Shown: positions 26,286-36,500, counted from the first letter of the stretch. The stretch is 64,000 nt of DNA from Pseudomonas moraviensis (GCF_900105805.1 NZ_LT629788.1:310001-374000); one strand, 5' to 3'. The notes: a model not told the origin generated them from the sequence alone. Program-made: numbers and translations.

Positions 26286-26753
26286 TCATGCCTGGCTGAG
26301 CGTTCGCGGCTTGACCGGTTTGGCAAAGGTCCCGCTGGCGTCGTAAAGCGCTGGCGGCTCACCGCCGGTGAGGATCTTCAGCTGATTGGCCGTGGTCGCC
26401 TGCTGGATCTGGATTGACCGGCCGTTCTTGGTGTTGGCGTCCTGACATTGTGCGATCAGCGCGGTCAGGGCATCGCCCTGGGCCAGCAACTGGTCGCCAA
26501 TGCTCGACTGGCTGGCCAGTTGCTCAAGGCCGCTGCGGTCGGTCGGCAGGTTGAGGCTGGCGAGGATTTCGCTGCGCTTGCGGCCATGCTGTTCAAGCAA
26601 AATGATCAACGCCTGCTTGGTTGCCAGAATTTCTTCCAGCAGCGGCATGTCACGACCGTGCAAAGCGAGGGATTCGGTTTGCAATAACTCCAGCAATTGT
26701 TGCGCTGGAGCAAAGTCGTCGTTGATCAGTTGCAATAAGTTAGTGTCGTGCAT
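26286..26753 (-). CDS. flgN: Flagellar export chaperone FlgN
   Basis: A 155-residue helical chaperone for the hook-filament junction proteins FlgK and FlgL. It starts MHDTNLLQLINDDFAPAQQLLELL. Heptad-like helices and the C-terminal basic segment (PVKPRTLSQA) fit the family. It is between flgM and flgZ. Confidence 0.93.
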   Translation of the reverse strand: MHDTNLLQLINDDFAPAQQLLELLQTESLALHGRDMPLLEEILATKQALIILLEQHGRKRSEILASLNLPTDRSGLEQLASQSSIGDQLLAQGDALTALIAQCQDANTKNGRSIQIQQATTANQLKILTGGEPPALYDASGTFAKPVKPRTLSQA

Positions 26754-26801
26754 GGCTGGCCTTGGGGTTTAAGCGTCCAAAAGCCTGGCGCCGGCAAAAG
26801 C

Positions 26802-27128
26802 CTAGCGCTGGGCTTCGAAGTTGAGCAGTTTGCTGGCTACACGGTTGCTGTCGACTTTATAGCTGCCATCGGCAATCGCGGCTTTCAACTCGGCCACGCG
26901 GGCTTTGTCGACAGCAGGTTGATCGCGCAGCTTGTCAGTGACCTTCTGCAACTGTTGAGCCTCATTGCTGAGGTGTACCGATTCCCCGCTTTTGGCGGCA
27001 CTGGCCGGTTCGGCCTGGGTATTCAGCGGCGCGGAAGGGCTGTTTTCAGCGCTTTCCTTGGCGTTGCTGGTACGTGTACTGCCGGTAAGTGACGAGGAAC
27101 TGTTCAATCGGTTGAAATCGATAACCAT
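26802..27128 (-). CDS. flgM: Anti-sigma-28 factor FlgM
   Basis: A 108-residue inhibitor of FliA, exported once the hook-basal body is complete. It starts MVIDFNRLNSSSSLTGS; the C-terminal half contains VHLSNEAQQLQKVTDKLRDQPAVDKARVAELKAAI, the FliA-binding part. A sigma-28-type promoter lies 37 bases upstream, providing the classic feedback loop. Confidence 0.95.
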   Translation of the reverse strand: MVIDFNRLNSSSSLTGSTRTSNAKESAENSPSAPLNTQAEPASAAKSGESVHLSNEAQQLQKVTDKLRDQPAVDKARVAELKAAIADGSYKVDSNRVASKLLNFEAQR

Positions 27129-27164
27129 GATAAAAAACCTCTGGGAATTTGGACGCTTGCCATG

Positions 27165-27191
27165 TTTTCGGCTATCCCCTGAAAAACTTTA
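27165..27191 (-). promoter_or_regulatory. Sigma-28 (FliA) promoter of flgM
   Basis: On the minus strand: TAAA (27188-27191), 15 bases, then GCCGAAAA (27165-27172). Against the TAAA-N15-GCCGATAA consensus it differs at one position and has exact spacing. Confidence 0.85.
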
Positions 27192-27290
27192 GGCCCAATC
27201 AACCATAAGCTTGCATGCGCCGTTGCGAGACCTGCTGCGGCACAGTTTAGGGAAGCGACGGGATCGGCGCCAGTTTTCTCCACAGGGCTT

Positions 27291-28052
27291 TTACATGGCC
27301 ACTTCGACCTGTCCCGGCGCAATCACCTGCGCCTTGATAACTCTTTGAGAATTAAGGTTTTTTACTCGAATCTGTTCTTTCATGCCGCCATTGGAGAGGG
27401 CTTCCCCCGGCATGCGTACGGCAAGGGTGCCGCTACGCGCAGTGATCACCACCTGATCGCCCTTGCGCACCACTTCGGCCTGTTCCAGATGCACCAGTGT
27501 GATGACCTGATCGGCGACCGTTGGTCGGGTCAGTTTCTGCCCGATCGCTTCATCGACCGAGGTCAGGAAACCCTGGTTGATCGTGCTGACATCGCGCTCG
27601 CGCAACGTCACGTCCTGCGGCTCGATGATGCCGGCGCGTTTCAGCGGACGAGTGGTCGTGACGATCTCGCGAAACAGGCGGACTTGAGCGGGTACGAACA
27701 CCGTCCAGGGCGAGCTGCCTTCGCATCGGACCTTCACCGTAACGCGGCCCAGCGGGCGGGCCGGGCTCTCCAGAGTGGCTGTCAATTCCTTGTCGCACAT
27801 GGGCATGCGCATACGCGGGTCGAGCTGGTTGACTTCGATTTCGTAGCGGCCTTCGGTTTGACTGGAAGCCAAATAGTCTTCTACGGTGAATTCAAGAAAG
27901 CCCTGAGTCACGCCGATAAGCATATCAGGCAAGGTAACCGCATCAGCATTGGCAGGACTGCCGGCAAGCAAGCAGCAAACGGCGGACACCGCGCAAAGCC
28001 CTTTGCGAAGGGAAGATGTCAGGCGTCGGGAAAATGTCGTTTGAGCGTTCAT
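27291..28052 (-). CDS. flgA: Flagellar P-ring chaperone FlgA
   Basis: A 253-residue periplasmic protein that assists P-ring (FlgI) assembly. The start ATG at 28052 (MNAQTTFSRRLTSSLRKG) gives a signal peptide ending around SPANADA; an upstream extension is less likely. Two conserved Cys are in MCDKEL and VRCEGS. The C-terminal SAF domain contains GQKLTRPTVADQVITLVHLEQAEVVRKGDQV. It is upstream of flgM on the same strand and divergent from cheV. Confidence 0.94.
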   Translation of the reverse strand: MNAQTTFSRRLTSSLRKGLCAVSAVCCLLAGSPANADAVTLPDMLIGVTQGFLEFTVEDYLASSQTEGRYEIEVNQLDPRMRMPMCDKELTATLESPARPLGRVTVKVRCEGSSPWTVFVPAQVRLFREIVTTTRPLKRAGIIEPQDVTLRERDVSTINQGFLTSVDEAIGQKLTRPTVADQVITLVHLEQAEVVRKGDQVVITARSGTLAVRMPGEALSNGGMKEQIRVKNLNSQRVIKAQVIAPGQVEVAM

Positions 28053-28134
28053 ACGAGTTAAAAAGCAAGCGCCGTGCCGTTTAGCAATGAATGTGCGTCG
28101 CAACAACACTTGGCGTTGATGTAGGAGTCTGGGC

Positions 28135-29067
28135 ATGGCTGGTGTAATGGATTCGGTGAACCAGCGCACGCAACTGGTAGGGCAGAATCGCCTCGAGCTG
28201 CTGTTGTTCCGTCTTGACGGGCCGCAGCTCTACGGGATCAACGTGTTCAAGGTACGGGAAGTGTTGCAATGCCCGTCACTGACCTTGATGCCCAAATCCA
28301 GTCCTGTCGTGTGCGGGGTAGCGAATATACGGGGAGCGACCATTCCGATCCTGGATCTGGCAATGGCAACGGGCTCCGGTGCGTTGAAAGACAAGAACAG
28401 TCCGTTCGTGATCATCACGGAGTACAACACCAAGACCCAGGGTTTCCTGGTCCGCTCGGTGGAGCGCATCGTCAACATGAACTGGGAAGAGATCCATCCG
28501 CCGCCCAAGGGCACCGGTCGCGATCACTACCTGACCGCTGTGACTCGGGTCGACAACCAGTTAGTCGAAATCATCGACGTCGAGAAGGTGCTGGCCGAAG
28601 TAGCGCCGACGCCGGAAGCGATTTCGGTGGGCGTGGTCGATGTCGAGACGCAGACCAAAGCGCTGTCGCTGCGGGTGCTGACAGTCGATGACTCGTCGGT
28701 GGCGCGCAAGCAGGTCACGCGTTGTCTGCAGACCATCGGTGTCGAAGTGGTGGCGCTGAACGACGGCAAGCAGGCGCTGGATTACCTGCGCAAGCTGGTC
28801 GACGAGGGCAAGAAGCCGGAAGAAGAGTTCCTGATGATGATTTCCGACATCGAGATGCCGGAGATGGACGGGTACACCCTGACGGCGGAAATCCGCGGCG
28901 ACGCGCGCATGCAAAAGCTCCATATCATCCTGCATACTTCGTTGTCGGGGGTATTCAACCAGGCGATGGTCAAGAAAGTCGGTGCTGATGACTTTCTGGC
29001 CAAATTCCGTCCTGATGACCTCGCGTCCCGGGTAGTCGACCGGATCAAAGCAGCAGATATCAGCTAA
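28135..29067 (+). CDS. cheV: Chemotaxis coupling protein CheV
   Basis: A 310-residue fusion of a CheW-like coupling domain (about 20-170; FRLDGPQLYGINVFKVREVL, ANIRGATIPILDL) and a receiver domain (185-305). The phosphoacceptor is in MMISDIEMPEMDG. It links chemoreceptors to CheA and is thought to adapt by phosphorylation. It is followed at 46 bases by cheR. Confidence 0.95.
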   Translation: MAGVMDSVNQRTQLVGQNRLELLLFRLDGPQLYGINVFKVREVLQCPSLTLMPKSSPVVCGVANIRGATIPILDLAMATGSGALKDKNSPFVIITEYNTKTQGFLVRSVERIVNMNWEEIHPPPKGTGRDHYLTAVTRVDNQLVEIIDVEKVLAEVAPTPEAISVGVVDVETQTKALSLRVLTVDDSSVARKQVTRCLQTIGVEVVALNDGKQALDYLRKLVDEGKKPEEEFLMMISDIEMPEMDGYTLTAEIRGDARMQKLHIILHTSLSGVFNQAMVKKVGADDFLAKFRPDDLASRVVDRIKAADIS

Positions 29068-29113
29068 GGGCCTTCTGCCCCTGGCGTTCAACACGATTTA
29101 AGAGGCGGCATCA

Positions 29114-29941
29114 TTGTCTACGGGTAATTTGGATTTCGAACAGTTCCGGGTCTTCCTGGAAAAAGCCTGTGGCATTCTGCTCGGTGAAAACAAGCAGTAT
29201 CTGGTCTCGAGCCGTCTCAACAAACTGATGGAGCAGCAAGGCATCAAGTCTTTGGGTGAGCTGGTTCAGCGCATCCAGACCCAGCCGCGCAGCGGTTTGC
29301 GCGAGCAGGTGGTCGATGCCATGACGACCAACGAAACCCTGTGGTTTCGTGACACCTATCCGTTTGAAGTCTTGAAGAACAAGGTACTGCCGGAAGCGAT
29401 CAAGGCCAGCCCCAACCAGCGTCTGCGGATCTGGTCGGCGGCCTGCTCGTCGGGTCAGGAACCGTACTCGCTGTCGATGTCGATCGACGAGTTCGAGCGC
29501 AGCAACCTGGGCCAGTTGAAGATGGGCGTGCAGATCGTTGCCACTGACCTGTCGGGACTGATGCTCAACAATTGCAAGACCGGCGAGTACGACAGCCTGG
29601 CGATCGGTCGCGGACTGTCGCCGGAACGCCTGCAACGCTATTTCGACCCGAAAGGGCCGGGGCGCTGGGTGGTCAAGGCGCCGATCAAGAGCCGGGTGGA
29701 ATTCCGCTCGTTCAACCTGCTCGACAGCTACGCAGCGCTGGGCAAGTTCGACATCGTGTTCTGCCGCAATGTGTTGATCTACTTTTCTGCCGAAGTGAAG
29801 AAAGACATCCTGTTGCGCATTCACAGCACGTTGAAGCCGGGCGGGTATCTGTTCCTTGGCGCGTCTGAGGCGCTGAACGGTTTGCCGGATCATTACCAGA
29901 TGGTTCAGTGCAGCCCGGGGATTATCTACAAGGCGAAATAA
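29114..29941 (+). CDS. cheR: Chemotaxis methyltransferase CheR
   Basis: A 275-residue SAM-dependent methylase of chemoreceptors. It starts at a TTG (29114) with GAGGCGG upstream; no in-frame ATG stands near the family N-terminus STGNLDFEQFRVFLEKACG. SAM-site segments are IWSAACSSGQEPYSLSM and FDIVFCRNVLIYF. It has the small N-terminal helical domain and the C-terminal Rossmann domain, no TPR extension. A terminator follows. Confidence 0.95.
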   Translation: MSTGNLDFEQFRVFLEKACGILLGENKQYLVSSRLNKLMEQQGIKSLGELVQRIQTQPRSGLREQVVDAMTTNETLWFRDTYPFEVLKNKVLPEAIKASPNQRLRIWSAACSSGQEPYSLSMSIDEFERSNLGQLKMGVQIVATDLSGLMLNNCKTGEYDSLAIGRGLSPERLQRYFDPKGPGRWVVKAPIKSRVEFRSFNLLDSYAALGKFDIVFCRNVLIYFSAEVKKDILLRIHSTLKPGGYLFLGASEALNGLPDHYQMVQCSPGIIYKAK

Positions 29942-29959
29942 CCGGTTGGCGGCAATACA

Positions 29960-29992
29960 AAAACGGGAGGCCCTCAAGGTCTCCCGTTTTTT
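29960..29992 (+). terminator. Intrinsic terminator of cheR
   Basis: AAAACGGGAG/CTCCCGTTTT stem with T6, 19 bases after the stop. Confidence 0.88.
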
Positions 29993-30029
29993 ATGCCTGA
30001 ATGTTCTCTGCGAAACTCCATGGCTCCTC

Positions 30030-30118
30030 TGTAGGAGTGAGCCTGCTCGCGATAGCGGTCTACCAGATGCCACATAAGTGACTGATACACCGCAATCGCG
30101 AGCAGGCTCACTCCTACA
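30030..30118. repeat. REP doublet (family A)
   Basis: Two inverted family A units with TGTAGGAG ends outward, separated by about 35 bases. It lies between the cheR terminator and the flgB promoter region. Confidence 0.9.
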
Positions 30119-30146
30119 ATGGATCTGCGGCGTCAGGGAGAGGGAC

Positions 30147-30213
30147 GGCAAGCGGCAGAAAAGCGGCATCCAGCGGAAACCGGTTGCCGCTTTTCTGGCA
30201 TTGCCGCTTTGCC
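30147..30213. promoter_or_regulatory. Candidate enhancer region of flgB: nested inverted repeats
   Basis: GCGGCAGAAAAGCGGCA (30152-30168) faces TGCCGCTTTTCTGGC (30185-30199), and an outer pair GGCAAGCGGCA (30147-30157)/TTGCCGCTTTGCC (30201-30213) surrounds it. It ends about 40 bases upstream of the sigma-54 promoter. In Pseudomonas FleR or FleQ activate sigma-54 flagellar promoters; which protein binds here is inferred. Confidence 0.5.
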
Positions 30214-30253
30214 TGTCTGGCGCAAAGCCCCGGAATACGGGGGTTCTTCCATT

Positions 30254-30269
30254 TGGCACGGCGCTTGCT
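30254..30269 (+). promoter_or_regulatory. Sigma-54 promoter of flgBCDE
   Basis: TGGCACGGCGCTTGCT is a perfect -24/-12 (TGGCAC-N5-TTGC). It lies 42 bases before the flgB ATG. Confidence 0.92.
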
Positions 30270-30311
30270 AAAGCTCAGTTACGAAAAACCGGTCACCTGA
30301 AGGTTCCCGAC

Positions 30312-30722
30312 ATGAGCATCAGCTTCGACAAAGCGCTGGGCATTCACGAAAAGGCATTGGGCTTCCGCGCCCAGCGTGCTGAAGTGCTGGCCAACAACAT
30401 CGCCAACGCCGACACCCCGAACTACAAGGCGCGGGATCTGGATTTCTCCAAAGTGCTCGAAGCACAGACCGAGAAGACCAAGACCGGCGGCCACTTTGCC
30501 CTGAACATGACCAACAGCCGCCACATCGAGGCTGAAGGGTTGGGCAACGGCGACGAGTCGCTGATGTATCGCACGCCGATGCAGCCTTCCATCGACCAGA
30601 ACACCGTCGACGCTCAACTGGAACAGTCGAACTACGCGGAAAACGCGGTCGGCTTCCAGGCCAGCTTCACCTTGCTCAACAGCAAATTCAAAGGGCTGGT
30701 GTCAGCCCTGCGCGGAGAATAA
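30312..30722 (+). CDS. flgB: Flagellar basal body rod protein FlgB
   Basis: A 136-residue proximal rod protein exported by the flagellar type III system. It starts MSISFDKALGIHEKALGFRA; RAEVLANNIANADTPNYKARD is the rod/hook family signature. The ATG at 30312 is chosen over a longer frame. First gene of flgBCDE. Confidence 0.96.
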   Translation: MSISFDKALGIHEKALGFRAQRAEVLANNIANADTPNYKARDLDFSKVLEAQTEKTKTGGHFALNMTNSRHIEAEGLGNGDESLMYRTPMQPSIDQNTVDAQLEQSNYAENAVGFQASFTLLNSKFKGLVSALRGE

Positions 30723-30725
30723 TCC

Positions 30726-31169
30726 ATGTCCCTGTCCAGCGTTTTCAACATTGCCGGCAGCGGCATGAGCGCGCAGACCACGCGTCTGAACACCGTGGCG
30801 TCGAACATCGCCAACGCCGAAACCGTTTCGTCGAGCATCGACCAGACCTACCGCGCCCGTCACCCGGTGTTCGCCACCATGTTCCAAGGCGGCCAGGCCG
30901 GCGGCAGCGATTCGCTGTTCCAGAACCAGGACGCAGCCGGGCAGGGCGTGCAGGTGCTTGGCGTGGTCGAAGACCAGAGCAACCTCGAAGCGCGCTACGA
31001 GCCGAACCATCCGGCCGCTGACGCCAAGGGCTATGTCTATTACCCGAACGTCAACGTGGTGGAAGAAATGGCTGACATGATTTCCGCGAGTCGTTCGTTC
31101 CAGACCAACGCCGAAATGATGAACACCGCCAAAACCATGATGCAGAAGGTACTGACCCTCGGTCAGTAA
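30726..31169 (+). CDS. flgC: Flagellar basal body rod protein FlgC
   Basis: A 147-residue rod protein. It begins MSLSSVFNIAGSGMSAQTTRLNTVASNIANAET with the family motif, and ends with the helical NVNVVEEMADMISASRSFQTNAEMMNTAKTM segment. It starts three bases after flgB. Confidence 0.97.
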   Translation: MSLSSVFNIAGSGMSAQTTRLNTVASNIANAETVSSSIDQTYRARHPVFATMFQGGQAGGSDSLFQNQDAAGQGVQVLGVVEDQSNLEARYEPNHPAADAKGYVYYPNVNVVEEMADMISASRSFQTNAEMMNTAKTMMQKVLTLGQ

Positions 31170-31184
31170 TAAGGGACGAATGCC

Positions 31185-31913
31185 ATGAGCGTTACGGACA
31201 CCACCAGCACCCTGAGCATGAAGGACATCCTGGCCAACTCGTCGAAGACGGCCAGCAGCACGACGCCGGGCGGCATCGCCTCGGCGACCAACAGTGCCAC
31301 CGGCGGCCAGGCGCTGGGCAAGGATGCGTTCCTGCAATTGCTGGTCACCCAGCTGAAAAACCAGAACCCGCTCGACCCGCAGGACAACAGCGCTTTCGTG
31401 GCGCAACTGGCGCAGTTCAGCAGCCTTGAAGGCATCACCACGCTGAACTCCACCGTCAGTGGCCTTGCCGGCAACTACAACTCGTCGCAGGCGCTGCAGG
31501 CGTCGTCGCTGGTCGGTCGCAACGTGATCGTGCAGACCAACACCGCCCAGCTCGATGACCCGAGCAAAGGCCTGACCGGCTCGGTCACCGTGCCTTCGTC
31601 GATTGCCGGCGGCACCGTGACCATCACCGACAAGGACGGCAAAGCCGTACGCACCATCGACCTCGGCAGCCGCGCCGCCGGCGATGCCAGCTTCACCTGG
31701 GACGGCAAGGACACTGCCGGCACCGTGGTTCCGGTCGGCACTTACACGTTCAAGGCCAACGCACCGATCAACGGCACCGCGACCGACCTGGCGACCTACC
31801 TGCCAGCGACGGTCAACAGCGTGACGATCAGCCAGACCGGTGGCGAGCTGATGCTCAACCTGGCCGGCAAGGGCACCGTTGCCCTGTCCAAAGTACAAAC
31901 CATTGGTATATAG
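31185..31913 (+). CDS. flgD: Flagellar hook assembly (capping) protein FlgD
   Basis: A 242-residue hook cap protein. The conserved part is LGKDAFLQLLVTQLKNQNPLDPQDNSAFVAQLAQFSSLEG, residues ~45-85. A FlgD Ig-like/tudor domain follows (DKDGKAVRTIDLG..., FTWDGKDTAGTVVPVGTYTF). It lies between flgC and flgE. Confidence 0.97.
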   Translation: MSVTDTTSTLSMKDILANSSKTASSTTPGGIASATNSATGGQALGKDAFLQLLVTQLKNQNPLDPQDNSAFVAQLAQFSSLEGITTLNSTVSGLAGNYNSSQALQASSLVGRNVIVQTNTAQLDDPSKGLTGSVTVPSSIAGGTVTITDKDGKAVRTIDLGSRAAGDASFTWDGKDTAGTVVPVGTYTFKANAPINGTATDLATYLPATVNSVTISQTGGELMLNLAGKGTVALSKVQTIGI

Positions 31914-31944
31914 AGCCGACTAACCCGGCACGAAGGAGTGGAAC

Positions 31945-33291
31945 ATGTCTTTTAACATCGGCCTTAGCGGTCTCTATGCCGCCAACAAACAACTCGACGT
32001 GACCGGCAACAACATCGCCAACGTCGCCACCGCCGGTTTCAAATCCTCCCGCGCGGAATTCGAAGACGTCTATTCGTCGACTCGTCTGGGCAGCGGCAGC
32101 AAAGTCATCGGTAACGGCGTGCGCCTGGCCAACGTGTCCCAGCAGTTCACCCAGGGTGACATCAACAACACTGGCAACGTGCTGGACATGGGCATCAACG
32201 GTTCCGGCTTCTTCACCATGAGCAACAACGGCTCGATCTCGTACACCCGTGCCGGTACGTTCAAGGTCGACAACGCCGGTTACATCACCAACACCGACTA
32301 CACCTCGCGTCTGCAGGGTTACGGTGTGGATGCCAACGGCAAGATCATCAACGGCGTGTTGACCGATCTGAAGATCGACACCTCGAACCTGGCGCCGAAG
32401 TCGTCTTCTTCGGTGACCTCAAGCATCAACCTCAATTCGTCTTCGCCAGTGATCGTTGATACCGGCGCCAGCGCCGTCAAATTCGACCCGTCGAAGCCTG
32501 AGACTTACACCAAGTCCTTCAGCACGCCGATCTATGACACTCAGGGTAACTCCCACGTCATGGATCAGTACATGGTCAAGACTGGCGAGAATACCTGGAA
32601 GGTTTACACCCTGGTTGATGGACGCAACCCGGATGCCACCGGTAGCGATCCAACCAACGCCGCCACGCCTCCGGTTGCTTCGACATTGACGTTCGACAGT
32701 TCCGGCAAATTGCTTCAGGTGAGTACACCGAGTACTTTGCCGCCGCCGGCGCCAAATCCGCTCATCAGCAGCGACTTGACGTTGAGTAACTGGAAACCAG
32801 GCACCGTGACCAACGGTGTTTTTACGCCTAACGGCGCGGCAGCAAATCCGGCTGGCGTGACCATTTCGATGGCCAAGACCACCCAGTACAACGCTGATAC
32901 TTCGCGCACGATCCCGACTCAGGATGGCTACGCCACTGGACAGATCACCAACCTGACCATCGACGGTACAGGTACGCTGTTCGCCAACTTCAGCAACAAC
33001 CAGAGCAAGGCGATCGGTCAGGTTGCGCTGGCCAGCTTCACCAACGAACAGGGCCTGCAGGCTGTGGGTGGCACTAGCTGGAAAGAGACGTTCGCTTCGG
33101 GTATCCCGGGGTACGACGCGCCGAAGACCGGTACTTTGGGTGAGGTGGTGTCCAACTCGCTGGAAGAGTCGAACGTTAACCTAACAAACGAGCTGGTTGA
33201 TCTGATCAAGGGCCAGAGCAACTATCAGGCGAACGCCAAGACCATCTCCACTCAGAGCACCATCATGCAGACCATCATTCAGATGACTTGA
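31945..33291 (+). CDS. flgE: Flagellar hook protein FlgE
   Basis: A 448-residue hook subunit. The N-terminus is MSFNIGLSGLYAANKQLDVTGNNIANVATAGFKS, and the C-terminus is SNVNLTNELVDLIKGQSNYQANAKTISTQSTIMQTI, as in FlgE. The central part forms the variable surface domain. A terminator follows, so flgF and later rod/ring genes are not in this operon; they must be elsewhere. Confidence 0.97.
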   Translation: MSFNIGLSGLYAANKQLDVTGNNIANVATAGFKSSRAEFEDVYSSTRLGSGSKVIGNGVRLANVSQQFTQGDINNTGNVLDMGINGSGFFTMSNNGSISYTRAGTFKVDNAGYITNTDYTSRLQGYGVDANGKIINGVLTDLKIDTSNLAPKSSSSVTSSINLNSSSPVIVDTGASAVKFDPSKPETYTKSFSTPIYDTQGNSHVMDQYMVKTGENTWKVYTLVDGRNPDATGSDPTNAATPPVASTLTFDSSGKLLQVSTPSTLPPPAPNPLISSDLTLSNWKPGTVTNGVFTPNGAAANPAGVTISMAKTTQYNADTSRTIPTQDGYATGQITNLTIDGTGTLFANFSNNQSKAIGQVALASFTNEQGLQAVGGTSWKETFASGIPGYDAPKTGTLGEVVSNSLEESNVNLTNELVDLIKGQSNYQANAKTISTQSTIMQTIIQMT

Positions 33292-33312
33292 TGTGATCTG
33301 ATTGCTGCACTG

Positions 33313-33344
33313 AAAACCGACGTCCTAGGGCGTCGGTTTTTTTT
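33313..33344 (+). terminator. Intrinsic terminator of flgE
   Basis: AAAACCGACG/CGTCGGTTTT stem followed by T8. Ends the flgBCDE transcript. Confidence 0.92.
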
Positions 33345-33581
33345 GCGCGCTGTCAGGCTTTTCTCAAATACCTACCGTTCGTCGGCAGCTGTGGTGCAGT
33401 AATTGCAGTTGCCCCCAGCAGAAGAAGGGGCGCGTCAAACTTTCGCAGGTCATGGAGACCTCTGGTTGCAAGGCGGTTAAGCGTCTCATCAATGACCACG
33501 CTCAAAAGTACTCGGCCTTATCGAGGCGATTCTGAAGTATTGCGCTGACTATCGATTCATCAAAAAGGCAAGGAAGAGACA
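33345..33581. other. Upstream region of the RTX gene
   Basis: About 235 bases with no gene visible. The sequence is AT-richer than neighbours near 33480-33580, and must hold the promoter; no clear sigma-54 or sigma-28 site is seen. Confidence 0.5.
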
Positions 33582-36500
33582 ATGGCAGTTATAAACGGAA
33601 CGTCGGGTACGGACACACTGGTAGGCACGTCAAGTGCGGATGAGTTGTATGGGGTTGCAGGAAATGACTCGCTGAGTGGCGGCGATGGCAATGACTTGCT
33701 GGATGGCGGAGCAGGTGCTGATGTCTTGAATGGCGGGAACGGTATCGATACCGCGTCTTATGCCAGCTCGACGGCAGGAGTAACCGTCAATCTGACCGCT
33801 GGAACAGGTGTTGGCGGAGATGCTCAGGGCGATACCTTGACGTCTATTGAGGCCGTGATTGGTTCTGCATTTAATGACATTCTCACCGCCCAAGCATCCG
33901 GCAACACTTTAAGCGGTGGCGCTGGTAACGACATCTACTACGTCAACGGCACTTCGGTAAACGTCGTTGAAGCGGTGGGCGGCGGTGATGACGAAGTACG
34001 GACCATCCTGCTCAATCACACCCTGGCAACCAACGTCGAACGCCTGACCTACGTCGGTACCGGCAACTTTGTCGGTTACGGCAACGCGTCGGACAACGTC
34101 ATTACCGGCGGGATCGGTAACGACATTCTGATGGGCGGCGCAGGTGCTGACCAGTTCATCGGCGGTGCAGGCACTGATACCGTGAGTTATACCGACAGCC
34201 CTGCGGGTGTAACGATCAACACCAAAACCGGAGTGAACTCCGGGATTGCTGCCGGTGATACCTACGTCGGCATCGAGATGCTGGCGGGCTCCGGCAGCAA
34301 CGACACCTTTATCAGTGGCGCAACTGCCGATCAGTTTGATGGTTCGGGCGGTACTGACACCATTGACTATTCTGGGTCTTCCAGCGGTGTGACAGTAAGT
34401 CTGGTCGGAGGTGTTCTGGGTGTCGGTGGTGATGCCCAGGGTGACAAGCTGTGGAACTTCGAAACCGTCATCGGCTCGTCTTTCAGTGACGTGTTGACCG
34501 GGCAAACCACGGGCAACGTCCTGAACGGCGGCGCCGGCGATGACATCTACTACGTCAACGGCACTTCGGTGAACGTGGTTGAAGCGGTCGGCGGCGGTGA
34601 TGATGAAGTGCGTACTGTTTTGCTGAATCACACCTTGGCAGCCAACGTTGAACGTCTTACTTACGTCGGCACCGGTAATTTTACCGGTTACGGCAATGCC
34701 TCAGACAACATCATCACGGGCGGGGCCGGTGCCGATACGCTGTCGGGCGGAGCAGGTGCTGACCAGTTCATCGGTGGCGCCGGTAACGATATCGTGAGTT
34801 ATGGCGACAGCCCTTCGGGTGTGACGATCAACACCAAAACCGGGGTGAACTCCGGGATTGCTGCCGGTGATACCTACGTCGGCATCGAGATGCTGGCGGG
34901 CTCCGGCAGCAACGACACCTTTATCAGTGGTGCAACTGCCGATCAGTTTGATGGTTCGGGCGGTACTGACACCATTGACTATTCTGGGTCTTCCAGCGGT
35001 GTGACAGTAAGTCTGGTCGGAGGTGTTCTGGGTGTCGGTGGTGATGCCCAGGGTGACAAGCTGTGGAACTTCGAAACCGTCATCGGCTCGTCTTTCAATG
35101 ACGTGTTGACCGGGCAAACCACGGGCAACGTCCTGAACGGCGGCGCCGGCGATGACATCTACTACGTCAACGGCACTTCGGTAAACGTCGTTGAAGCGGT
35201 GGGCGGCGGTGATGACGAAGTACGGACCATCCTGCTCAATCACACCCTGGCAACCAACGTCGAACGCCTGACCTACGTCGGTACCGGCAACTTTGTCGGT
35301 TACGGCAACGCGTCGGACAACGTCATTACCGGCGGGATCGGTAACGACATTCTGATGGGCGGCGCAGGTGCTGACCAGTTCATCGGCGGTGCAGGCACTG
35401 ATACCGTGAGTTATACCGACAGCCCTGCGGGTGTAACGATCAACACCAAAACCGGAGTGAACTCCGGGATTGCTGCCGGTGATACCTACGTCGGCATCGA
35501 GATGCTGGCGGGCTCCGGCAGCAACGACACCTTTATCAGTGGCGCAACTGCCGATCAGTTTGATGGTTCGGGCGGTACTGACACCATTGACTATTCTGGG
35601 TCTTCCAGCGGTGTGACAGTAAGTCTGGTCGGAGGTGTTCTGGGTGTCGGTGGTGATGCCCAGGGTGACAAGCTGTGGAACTTCGAAACCGTCATCGGCT
35701 CGTCTTTCAGTGACGTGTTGACCGGGCAAACCACGGGCAACGTCCTGAACGGCGGCGCCGGCGATGACATCTACTACGTCAACGGCACTTCGGTGAACGT
35801 GGTTGAAGCAGTTAGCGGCGGTGATGATGAAGTACGCACTGTTTTGCTCAATCACACCTTGGCAGCCAACGTTGAACGTCTTACTTACGTCGGCACCGGT
35901 AATTTTACCGGTTACGGCAATGCCTCAGACAACATCATCACGGGCGGGGCCGGTGCCGATACGCTGTCGGGCGGAGCAGGTGCTGACCAGTTCATCGGTG
36001 GCGCCGGTAACGATATCGTGAGTTATGGCGACAGCCCTTCGGGTGTGACGATCAACACCAAAACCGGGGTGAACTCCGGGATCGCTTTCGGTGATACATA
36101 CGTCGGTATCGAGTTCCTGCAAGGTTCTGGCAGCAATGACACCTTTATCAGCGGCGAAGCTGCGGATCAGTTTTTCGGTTCGGGCGGCACGGACACCATT
36201 GACTACTCCGGTTCGTCCAGCGGTGTGACGGTGAGTCTGGTCGGCGGTGTTGCAGGCGTGGGTGGCGATGCCCAGGGCGACAAGCTGTGGGAATTTGAAA
36301 CGGTCATCGGCTCGTCTTTCAATGACGTCCTGACCGGGCAAACCACGGGCAATGTCCTGAACGGCGGCGCCGGCGATGACATCTACTACGTCAACGGCAC
36401 TTCGGTGAACGTGGTTGAAGCAGTTAGCGGCGGTGATGATGAAGTACGCACTGTTTTGCTCAATCACACCCTGGCAGCCAACGTTGAACGTCTTACTTAC

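Noticed and set aside
28053..28134. Sigma-28-like site before cheV (TAAA followed by GCCGTTTA)
   Set aside because: The spacing is 13 instead of 15 bases and the -10 deviates at several positions.
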